In this document: positions 35,012 through 45,572 of the stretch, piece by piece
Numbering within the stretch: position 1 is the first letter of the stretch
Layout of the letters: every line of letters begins with the position of its first letter
Program-made: the position numbers and the translations under genes
The notes under the pieces: generated by a model
What the model was told of the DNA's origin: nothing
Database searches by the model: none
The model's input: the letters and a program-made list of their open reading frames with translations, nothing else
NCBI GenBank assembly: GCA_013146195.2
Contig: CM028377.1
Location: 1,984,001-2,048,000 of the forward strand
Direction of reading: 5' to 3'
DNA length: 64,000 nucleotides
Origin: Codonopsis lanceolata
Lineage: Eukaryota > Streptophyta > Magnoliopsida > Asterales > Campanulaceae

Positions 35012-38000
35012 TGTGGCGACCCGACCCGGATCCCAAGACGTGACCCCGAGGTCGTGCCGCCTAGAAAAGGCCACATAACAACAACAAATAACGGGTAAGG
35101 CCATAACGGCGATACGCCAATAACGTTAACACATGCGGAAGCGAATAACATAATTAAACGGTGGCGCCCGAGCTAACAAGCTCAAACTAACACAACCAAA
35201 GAGATAATGAATCTCTCGGTCCAAAAATTAAAATCATGTGACGCAACATTGGGCACGTAAAACAAAACCACCTGTCATGCAATATCATTAAATAGCAATT
35301 TATATACCAAGTCATCGGCGACGTTACAGCCGGAACCCAACATTAACTAAGTATACAACTCTAGTCTAGCATGGTTAACGGCTAAAAACATGCCGGAGTA
35401 AAACATAACCAACGATATAAATAACTTGATATAGATAGAAACAATATTATTATATTAACATGGCACGACTAACATCCGTCGACTCACAAAAGACTAAATA
35501 ACATAAACAAGTACCAATTAAATAATCACAAGGCTTACTACCCATAGTGAAGTTTATATAACTTCACTTCCCAATCGACCTTTCCAAAACAAGGACTACA
35601 AATATATAAACTAATAGCAACCTTCTCACAGAACCACACGTTCTATCGTAGACTCGGCGGATTCCTTCAAATCACTATCTCGGCTCGAATATAAGGAAAA
35701 CAAGGTAAACATAGTAAGTCATAAAGACTTAGTAAGCTACTAAAGATGCAATGTCATGGCATGACATTATGCTCAAATAAAACATATACATCTCATATCA
35801 TGCTCATGATATAACATTTCATGGAATAACCCACAGCACAAACCGAAACCTAACAATAGTCTCATAGAACATCATTTGCATAATTCATCATAAGTAATTC
35901 ATCTCAATAGAATATGATTCTCAATTCCAATATATTTAACATGTTATCTTCATATTGCACTGTTCATCAAAACATCATCCACATAACTCAATTATTCCAT
36001 GGGCCTCACACTTCATCCTTTAACATAATTCATATAAGAACTTATATATGAAAGACAATGGTTTCCATTCTAATCATGATTAGCATGTTATATCTCTAGT
36101 ATAACACTATATCAAAAGTCATCATTTCATTAGCATGTTACATTTCTTATCATAACATTTCATTAAGTAATCATCATCTCATGTATATCATATCATAACC
36201 ACGTAGCACAACAATTCATACAAGTGCTCGTAAAATAAACCACATAAGAGAGAAGATGATTTTCCTTTCCGTTTCCAACGTGCAACTCCTGCGGAAACAA
36301 ACGTGTCCTCGATAACCCCATTCGTGGTATCGACGTCCCCGAAACAATCCCCGCTCGGGTTCCATAGTGATCAGAGTCATGTTTACTTACTACAACTAAG
36401 ATCAACTACTTCCCCACCGTGGCCATCGATGGAGGGGTGTGTGCAACTGACAGGCACCCGCGATCCATTGCAACCACGAATCCCACAATTCGTGAAGACA
36501 ATGCATCGTCCCGCCAAAGACTCAAACCAAAAAGACGCCAGCTGGACTCAAACGCAAGCACAGGTAATTCATACTCAAATGCTCACCAAGGAAAAGTACA
36601 ACATCACGCACTAATCCAATCAAGTAGATAGTTACTTTTACACCACATAGTTATGCACTTTTATGCTAACTAACACATAATCACATTAGAGAAATATTAT
36701 CAAGTCTCTAATACCCAAGTGTTCTTCATACACTTATAAACGCTCGGAGGTTTAACCTCCATCAAAACTACCCCAAATTCCGTAGGATCTCAATATGTGA
36801 TTCACTATAATCATATTAGTCCACTAATCGACTCCGTTGAGTCATTTCTACTCTTTTCATATTTGAAGGCATATAAGCTATTTGCATCATAGCCCTCCTA
36901 TTATTCATTAGCTATCATTCATACCTAAGTTCTTAGGGTTAACAACATTATGTAACCCAAGAATTCATACCTTCCCAACAACAACCCCAAATCATCATTC
37001 ATAAGTCAACACTTAATATTTAAAGTCAACCATCACATTTCAAGCATGTAACTCAAGTTAGCATTTAATCAAGCATGCTTTCATTCAAAATAACCATTTA
37101 TCCAAACAAGATGTAAATTCATCTAGCATACTCATAATCAAGATATGAATTCATCTAGCATGCTCATAACCTTCAATTCATGAATTATTGTTGACCAACA
37201 TACTCTCATATGCATAAAAGTCAACTCAACCCAATAAAGTCAACATTATATTTTATTCATGTAATCCATAACGATAATTCATTATACATGTTCATAATCC
37301 AAAATTCATGAATTAAGTAGCATCACCCTCTCATATGCATGATAGTCAACTCTATTCTCAAAAGTCAAACGAAACATTCAAACATGTAATCTATTGTGAA
37401 AATTCACCTATCATGCTTTCAACCCAAATTAAAGGTTCATTAACCATAACGATAATTCATTATACATGTTCATAATCCAAAATTCATGAATTAGATAGCA
37501 TCATACTCTCATATGCATGATAGTCAACTCTTATTCTTAAAAGTCAAACGAAACATTCAAACATGTAATTCATTGTAAAAATTCTTCTTCATGCTTACAA
37601 TAAAAATTCATCAATTAGATGGCAACATACTCTTATGTACATGAAGGTCAACTTTACTCTCAAAAGTCAAACGAAGCATTCCAACATGTAACCCATTGTA
37701 AAAATTCATCATTCATGCTTACAATCAAAAATAGAGATTCAACAAGTATACTTCCAAACTCCCAAACTTATATCCATTTATAATTCTAACAATTCATGAT
37801 ATCCAATAAACTCCAAAAATCATGTACATCATCAATAACCCATTTACTTCATCAACTTATAATCAAACCCTAGGTTTAGGAATCATATACTCATCATATC
37901 AAAGTCCAAGCTTACACAATGAACCTCCCTAACATACATTACAAATCATAGAAATCAACCTACACATGTTTCTTAGCAAGTTCACTCTTAACTTGAAATA

Positions 38001-39322
38001 AAATCGCACAAAGCATGCATGTGTACTCATTGACCTCAAATAGCACCCTTGTTTTCCTTAGGGTCAATGAGCACCAAAAATCATATAAGAAGAGTATAGT
38101 AGCTTACCTACAATCAGCCCTACAAGTAAACAAATCGAACATGCAAAGGGTTGAATGGGTTCTCCCCATCTTCCTCTTCACTTCTATGGTTGGGATTTGT
38201 AAATAGAGTCTTCAAGCTTTGTCTACCATTGTTGAACACTCAAGAACCTCCCAAGAACTCTCTCAAACCTTGAAGAAATGTTCAGCCACGTTTTTGGAGA
38301 GAGAGGCTGAAGAAAATGGGTGTAGTGATGTATTTGGTCACCTTATGGCTGAATAGTGGGGTGGGAGGGAGTGACCAATGCATGTTGATGCATGTTGATG
38401 TCTCTCCTTGCCAAGTGTATATTAATCCCTTCAAAACTCCCAAACTTGTTTAGTACTCATAGGTTGATAGTTAGGATGGTTTAGGAACTGAATATGGGGA
38501 GTTTATCATTAAGGGTAAGTGTGTAATTGGCCAAAAATAAAGTCTAACACACAATGAGTGGTCAACTATAGTAGACCAGAATTTGGATCATTTTACAAAA
38601 TGTTCCTGTACCTAAATACACACCCTAAAATTAAACAAAAGGTATTGTTAGAAATATCTATGATTCTAGTTTCTAACGCATCAAACGGATCCGAAATCCA
38701 AGTTTTTTACACAAAGTTATGGCCAAAATACTACAGACCTATCGTGGCCTTCGGAAATACGCGAATTTCCGAAAATCAAACTTCGGCGTGTGTAGCGTTT
38801 AACGCTTACACGACCACTCAAAAATAATTATAATTTAATTCCCCAAGGTCCCCTAGTCATCTAGGGTCAAAATAATACCAACCGAAAAAGTCATACAAAG
38901 AAGAAGAACGACAAGAAGTAAAGTAGCAATCAAACCGTCGATTCGACAAACATTCAAACAAGATTTAAATCATGTTAAGGATGTTATGAATGATCTCTAA
39001 TACTTACATATGTGCATCCATATAGAATTCTAATACATCTAAACATGTTATTTAATCATCATGTAAAGATCTAGGACCAAATCGAGGTCAGGAACACCAA
39101 ACCCAAGTAAACTCTCAATCGCGTCGCATTTCGACTATCGTCGAGTTACGACTTGTGACTTTAGCAAGTTAACAACTAAATGGCATCTCTTAAAAGTATT
39201 TTGGTCTTAATGTGATCTCTCATACACATCTAGACTCTCTCAGAAATCAAATAAGCGATCAACAAGGGAAGAAGTGTGAGCATTGCACGCAATTCAAGCT
39301 AACCGGGAATTGGGGTCTTACA
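35012..39322 (-). repeat. Solo chromovirus-type LTR of 4.3 kb inside copia LTR 3
   Basis: The insert starts TGTGGCGACCCG and ends GGGGTCTTACA. It is flanked by acaca (35007-35011) and actca (39323-39327), a 5-base duplication with one mismatch. Removing the insert and one copy gives a continuous LTR. On the minus strand it reads TGTAAGACCCC...CGGGTCGCCACA, like the chromovirus LTR at 7720-11234, with which it shares the block at 36400-36480. It has no protein-coding content. It contains direct repeats at 37266-37740. As one LTR with a duplication, it is best explained as the product of recombination between two LTRs. Confidence 0.85.
37266..37740 (-). repeat. Tandem repeat inside the 4.3-kb solo LTR
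   Basis: A block of about 178 bases starting ccataacgataattcattat (about 37267 and again about 37445) is repeated nearly exactly, with a third, more diverged partial unit to about 37740. Each unit has the order catatgcatgatagtcaactc, aaaagtcaaacgaaacattc, aacatgtaat. AT-rich, no coding. Confidence 0.65.
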
Positions 39323-39753
39323 ACTCAAGCCTCGGTACGTTATCCTTCTACTTGCAGACTTCAGTCTTCAATCGGCAGACATTAGTCCTTACCGGTAGAC
39401 CTGCAATACTTCCACCGGTAGACTTCCAGTGCTGCCACCAGAAGACCTTCACTAGTAGACTTAGTAGCAAGTCACCAGCAGACTTGAACTAAGTCACCAG
39501 CAGACCTTGCAGAGCCACCAGCAGACTTCCCAATAAGTCACGAGAAGACTTGATTTGAAGCAACTAGCAGCTCAACGGTTTTTGTTTCCATTATTTAATA
39601 TTTTTCAATATATTCTGTAAGATTGTATAGGGTTCTACCCAACAATCTTGAAACGTTATTTTTTTATTTCCGGTTATTATTGTTATTTCATATAACAATA
39701 ATCTCTTCTATAGAGAACTCTTTAATCTTACAGATTATTTTCGTATTTCAGAT

Positions 39754-40014
39754 ATGACTAACGAGAACAATACCTTAGCTCCTTCTACTGGAACTGGAAC
39801 TGAAAAGACTGTGACTGGAGACCCTTCGAACTCGAACTCTACAATGACCAATGCGGCAGCCATGGCTCAAATTAAATGGTGACTGTTCCACATCTGCCGG
39901 TGAACCATAGTGAGAAACCGGAGAAATTCAAAGGGCTGAATTTCAAGCGCTGGTAGCAGAAGATGTTGTTTTACTTGACCACGCTTCATTTGGCAAGGTT
40001 TCTGAAAGAGGATC
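39754..40014 (+). pseudogene. Copia unit C gag start, cut by the Athila insertion
   Basis: The leader hairpin (39676-39702) and ATG at 39754 match units A and B. The frame is broken by a small insertion near 39870 and a stop (RW then TAG near 39953), and it ends at ctgaaagaggatc where the Athila LTR begins at 40015. The rest of this copia unit does not reappear in the window, so it is either in the gap at 52752 or lost. Confidence 0.85.
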
Positions 40015-41302
40015 TGATCGATGTTTTATTTAATCTTTTTCCTTGCAAGTTGACAAGACTATTATAGAATAGTATTGGAAGAAAGGATCGAACCCACAGA
40101 GACAAGTGATCACGAACAGTGCAATTTATTGATAGCAAATTATTAATCTAAAGGGGGTTTTTATATTTAATTCTACTCTAAACTACTATTTATATTTAGA
40201 TGTTTAACTAATTAGACTGTAATAACATATATGAAGATCTTATGGTGGGTGGCAATCTAGGATTTTGGATTTCACTTGTATCTCTTTTATGTTCAATTCA
40301 TAATAATATCATTCAATGTCTTGGGTTCGTTCACTAAAGATAGATATTGTCTATTGAACAATTGGTTCGGCCTCCATCCCATAAAATTCATCCATTCTAT
40401 ATCCTAAGCACGAGGAACTGTCAATCTATTTGTCACCTAGATTTATGATCTATCTGTCACCTAGATCATGTAAGAACACTGGTCCTAACTTATCACTCTC
40501 GTGCATCGATAGGTCCAATTTATTGTGTTGGTGAGCCAATGCGACATATGCACTTGGTCATGCGGTTATCCGCACCTCTAAGCCTTTATTATTTGCGATT
40601 ACATTCATTTGTTCAAAGCAAAATAATATAGGGATTGATAAACAACACAATCAACAAGCATTGAATGAACATATATAAGAATCAAAACATAAATTTGATA
40701 CAAGTTACCTCCCACCTCTAGATTATGGATGATTTAGTTCATCATAGACAATGAACAGCACATGGAGATGATCGGATACATGATTTGATCTTCAATACTT
40801 GAAATTACAAAACCTAACTATGTTATACAATCTAAAAACTACCTAAAATCTATTAAAGAGAGCTTCCAGCCGTCCTCCTTATTTCTTTGGCTCGGCATCG
40901 ACTTCTATATATACTCGGGAGTTGTAATTCAATCGAATGACCGTGTGAAAATCCGAATAAGTCGCATTTCGACCACCTTGCGGTCGCAAGGTGTTGGGTA
41001 CTGCGTGCAAGGTCTCGATATGTCGGCCTTTGGAATTCTTGGTTGACTTTGCCTTTTCCGTCTTGCCTACCTTGCGGTCGCAAGGTCTTGCGTCCAAGGT
41101 GTCGACTTCATTCTTTCTTCATTTTTCCTTTTGGCCCTTCTTGAAATTTGCACTTAAAACCACAGGTTTCGCATATTTTCACTAATAACCACGAAACTTA
41201 CAAAACTCACAGAAAACATATATTAGTAGCCAAAAGCCTCGTGAAATAGCATAATTTAAGTCATAGAAGTATATAAAATCGACGTATAAAATACATCGAT
41301 CA
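40015..41302 (-). repeat. 3' LTR of Athila copy II
   Basis: It starts TGATCGATG and ends CATCGATCA, which are inverted repeats of each other. On the minus strand a TATA-like box (GTATATATAG, plus positions 40903-40917) lies about 60 bases downstream of the first palindrome ACCTTGCGGTCGCAAGGT (40975-40992); a second copy is at 41069-41086. The polypurine tract (minus strand AAGTTTGGGGGTATT) is at 41303-41317. Short frames in it are not genes. Confidence 0.88.
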
Positions 41303-43401
41303 AATACCCCCAAACTTAAACTTTGCTCGTCCACGAGTAAACAAAAAACTTATAAATACAAAAGCATATAAATAACAAAAATTAAAATCTTTTTGGAGGG
41401 TGACACTATTTACACTCCTCTATAAACCCACAAACTCAAGGAGACTCTTTCGAGTGACTCGACTATGCAGATAAATACAAAAGCAAATAAAAATTAAACT
41501 AAAATAAAACATAAAATCTTTTTGGCTTCATCTCAAGTTATAGGTGTATGGTATGCAAGTAATCTCAGTTTGGTGCTTCACCACATATATGCAGGCTTAG
41601 TCATATAAAACCAACTAGTCTTTTCTTAAAGCGCTACTACTTTAATTTCTCCGTGTGTGTGTGATCACCAGTCTTAAAGAATATCTTAACTAAAACAGTT
41701 TTATTAAGCTAAACACCACATTCATATGAAAATCAAAGTTTAATAGAAAATCATGCATTAAGAATTATGAGATCTACCATCCAAACCCGGTCAATTACAG
41801 ACAGAAAGGTCCCAAGGATTTAAAAGACTTATACATCCATCCCATGCACTTCTATGTATGACATACAATGCTCTCCTATCCCAATGACTTGTAATAGCTA
41901 AGATTATGCTAACACAGTGAGCTTTAGGGTGAATAATAATGAACATGAAGTGTGTGATCAATTTCATATTACTCACTTGACAGTTAAAACAACATAAGCA
42001 TTGGCAAGAAGATCATTAGGTCTTTATTAGCTTGTAATGTAAGGCCAAGGTGTTGGGGGATTTGATGGAAAGGGATTGGAATTCAAAGTGAGAGAGTAAG
42101 ACTACCCTTTATCCCTCATACTTCCAAGCAAAAGGAAGTTTTCCCTATTTAGGCTAGGACCTGCAAAGACCACAAGTGGAGGGGTGCTTTTTGTTACTTT
42201 TCACTTTTCTTCTTTCTCCCCCAAACTTGTTTTGGGCAATATATTCTTCTAAAAATATCACATCATTCTTATCAGCAGAATTTTTCTAACATATTTTTCT
42301 CTTGAAAGCTATGCTTCCATTTGAATCTTTGTTTACACTCTTCTTCTTCCGTTTCATTTTTCGTCGATACATAATTTTTTTTTTTTTTTTTTTCGACGAC
42401 GGAAAGAAGAAGTCTTCGAAAAAATAGCCTAGCGAAAAGAAGTGGTCCTCCTAAAATCAATTTCCCACCCACATCCTACTCTCTCAAAGGGTAGGCTAAA
42501 AGTGTATAGGCTTTTAGGGTTAAGTTAATGTGGGTAATAGAAGCGATGGCGAATGGGGGTTTAAATAGTGTGCTTAGCACACTCCATTCTTTTCATTAGG
42601 CTCAGCGGGGACACTAGGGATATTTTTAGTATAGGTCAGGGAATATTTAGGCTCTAACGATCCAAAGATGGCCTAAGTCATTTCTTAATGCCAAATGCTC
42701 ATGTAGTATTTAAAGCAAGTAAGACAACACAAAGTATCATATCAACTATGGGAATTGGGGTTGAATGTTTAGCATCCTTGGATTTCACATAAGCATTCGC
42801 TAAGGCAGGATGGTAGGGACAATTGAGACTAACATGCAGACACGGTTCGAAAGTGTGCTTGAGATATATAAATGAGAAAAATCCAAGGGATCTAACTATC
42901 ATGCAATTGACCCTAAGTTACAATTTAATGCAACAATTATGTTCGAATGGCTATGCATCATATTCTTGTGCATATCTTGTTGTAATGAAGTAGGTGTTAT
43001 AAACTTTATAAAACTATTCTAATCAATCCATAATTATGGTGGTGTGAGTGCATGAAGAATTTGGAGAAAAGTAAAAGTTTCGCAAAATTAAGTAAATTCG
43101 GAGGATCTGGACTAACTATGCGGTTCATTGCACTAATCTCCTCATTGACTACGACTAGCATTACCACACCTAAACTTCGAGGATGAATATTTTGAATAAA
43201 TTTTTTTTTTATATATTTTTTAAGAAATTTGGAGATGATGCGATGACACAATTGATGATGGGTCCCCATAAGAGGAACCCACGAGTATCCAATGTGAGTG
43301 TATTCTGGTCAAGGCAACACCTCAGAAAATAAGAAAAAATTAAAAACAGGAAAATAGGGTGAAGATTTAAATGGTCATCGTATAAAGAAATTTTCTTCAC
43401 C
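41303..43401 (-). other. Athila copy II 3' UTR, no gene seen
   Basis: This is 2.1 kb of AT-rich non-coding DNA shared with 154-2300 of copy I. It includes a 19-T run at 42375-42393 with inverted arms on both sides and the block aaagaaattttcttcaccct near 43385. Copy II has a few extra bases near 41935-42020 (gtgtgtgatcaatttcatattactcac) that copy I lacks. Confidence 0.7.
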
Positions 43402-44670
43402 CTAAAAACATAGCCCAACTCCATTCCTCGTTAGGCTAGGACTGCTAAGACTTAAAGTTTTAAATCCCCCAAACTTAATTTCTATTTTGTCCTCAAAATA
43501 GAGGAACATATGAGAGGATTGATGGGGTAGGACAAATATCAAAAGGAGATAGCGGGTCCACCTAACGAAGAGGATGGAACTTGGGCCTCGACTCACGGTG
43601 AGTCGGGCGGAAATAACGAATGAGGATGCAACTCGGGGATCGTGCCGGGAGGCGGCCATAATAAGGGAGACATTTTGTCCCACGGTGTTAAACCAACCAA
43701 ATAGCCTCTCTTGGTCGGCGCAATTTGTGCCAAGCTGTTGAGATGCCATTTGGTTTTCTAGGGCAACCTCTTCTAGCCTATTGGAGATCCCAACGGCGGG
43801 TCCTCCTCCTCTTCGGGTTCCTCCTCTTGAGGAACCCTCACTCTCGGCTGGCTGGTGATGTTCAAACAAAATGGCCCTCGTAATGGCCGGACCGGCCTTG
43901 GCCTCTCCGCGTGTTTGGGCATTCTCACGCTGCCCCCTACACAAATCGGTAATCAAATGCGGGGAGCGAACCCGCGCATTCGTCCTACCTCTAATAAGGG
44001 TCTTGATTTGGCCGTTGATCAAGCGGCCAACATCAATAGACCCACCGGTCATAATGGTGTAGGTCAAGACGGCCCTCTCCCAATTCACCGTGTTTTGGTG
44101 ACTTGAGGGCATGAGGCGTCCACAAACAAATTTATACGGGCTTGGCCGTGTCTTGGAGGAAGGACTCTCCCATGGTGCGTGGTCCAAGGTGGGTTACGGT
44201 TATAGGACCACACCACACCGGGGAGGCGATGGTCGCATTGACCACCTCGGACATCGATCACGGGGGTTGAGGTGTGTGCTAAAGTCATCGGCACCAACAG
44301 CAAAGTTGGAGGTGCCGAAATAGGTGTTAATGCTTTGGGACGAGAAATTTACTACGACGCCCCTAACATTAACGGTGTCTAACACACCCCATCTATGCCA
44401 ATGTTGCCATTGGCATAGAATTCTCGGACAATGGGCACTATACGGCTGCCCTTGGCGGAGAATCTAACAAAAGCCCCACCTACGAGCTATCAGTTGGGAC
44501 GGAGGCCAAAGTCTTGACCTTGAATCCCCTTTCGGGCACCAGGACTTGGAGAGCTTGGCCGTGTACCTTTCGATGCCTCGTAGGACACGAATCGGGTGAT
44601 GTCAAAATTTTGCTCTTCCTCTGGCGGGGCCGGAGGATGAGGCACGGTATTTCTACGCTTCGGAACATTT
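43402..44670 (-). pseudogene. Athila 3' accessory ORF (copy II), frameshifted
   Basis: Frames at 44668-44480, 44385-44200, 44303-44085 and 44187-43402 (minus) tile one broken protein. It has an N-terminal part with a possible ATG at 44668, then VNVRGVVVNFSSQSIN, then YKFVCGRLMPSSH, YTIMTGGSIDVGRLING and a Ser/Gly-rich tail. It corresponds to 2643-3470 in copy I and resembles the plant-transposon-protein-like ORF of Athila elements. Upstream lie an AT-rich, intron-like stretch (about 44670-44850), a CT-rich leader and the candidate promoter at 45081-45234. The role is unknown. Confidence 0.55.
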
Positions 44671-45080
44671 TGTTTGATTTTATAAAATTTAAAAACTAAA
44701 AGTTTAACAAATAAAAATGTGTTTTAAAATTTTAAAATTAAAAATTTATTCTAAGCATGCAAAATTTTTATCTACGTCAAAAATTGTCTAGCACCCTAGC
44801 ATGCAAATATTTTACGTGTAAAAATAAAAAGGGTGATAGTGTTACTTGTTTGCAGCCTAGATGGAGTGAATGCAGCCTGAGAGGAGCTTGATCGGCGTCG
44901 GCAACAATGGAGGTCTTCTTCTTCTTCTTCTTCAAAATCTTCAACTTGGTGGAGTGTAATGGTGGATGGATGGATGGAGGGATGAAGAGTTTGAAGAGGA
45001 GAGAGTATCTTGAGAGTGTCGGGATTGGGATCTGGAATTTGGAGGGATGCCTTGGAAGGAGGGAGCTGCTGCTTGGCCGG

Positions 45081-45234
45081 TTTATATAGGGACCTTGCGG
45101 TCGCAAGGTGCGCCATGCGCAAGGTGGGCGATCAAAGCGGTTGATTCCGTTCATTCCCCATGTGATGCGATGCGAAGTCGCATTCTTGGGGACCTTGCGG
45201 TCGCAAGGTCCTTCACACCTTGCGTCCGCAAGGT
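45081..45234 (-). promoter_or_regulatory. Candidate internal promoter with palindrome cassette (copy II)
   Basis: The plus-strand bases tttatatagg (45081-45090) read CCTATATAAA on the minus strand, a good plant TATA box. Immediately upstream are ACCTTGCGGTCGCAAGGT at 45092-45109 and 45192-45209, and ACCTTGCGTCCGCAAGGT at 45217-45234. The same palindromes lie upstream of the TATA box in the LTR. Downstream on the minus strand is a leader rich in C and T, then the accessory ORF. The function is inferred from this layout. Confidence 0.55.
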
Positions 45235-45572
45235 GGGCAGAATCTTCCCACTTGTTTTTCTTTCTTCCTTTTCAACAGTTTGCAGTTTAGCCCTTCCGTT
45301 AACTTCCGTTATGTCTTGAATCTTTCCTGTATGCAAAAACTAAACAAAAACTCTAAACTAAAATTATTAGTAACATATAAATACAACACTAAGATGTTTT
45401 CTCCCCAAACTTGAATTTTGGCATATTTAATTAAAAATTAAATGTCCAAAAATTAAATTTAACGGAGAAAAACATATTTAAACTAACTATAAAAATAAAT
45501 AACATTCAAAATAGTGGGTTGCCTCCCACTTAGCGCCTTTGTTTAACGTCTTTGGCTCGACCAAGCGCAAGC

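Larger units (their letters stand above)
34121..39644 (+). repeat. Copia LTR 3, interrupted by a 4.3-kb solo LTR
   Basis: It starts TGTTGGAAAAC after the unit B polypurine tract and ends CTACCCAACA at 39644. Without the insert and its duplication (35012-39327) it is 1208 bases. It carries the TATA box (cctatataaagg, about 34728-34739) and the AGAC array at 39345-39545. It closes unit B and opens unit C. Confidence 0.9.

Noticed and set aside
37266..37740. Repeats that at first suggested a CRISPR-like or satellite array
   Set aside because: Unit size (about 178 bases), AT-rich content and position in a plant LTR exclude CRISPR, and only two to three units are present, so it is not a satellite.
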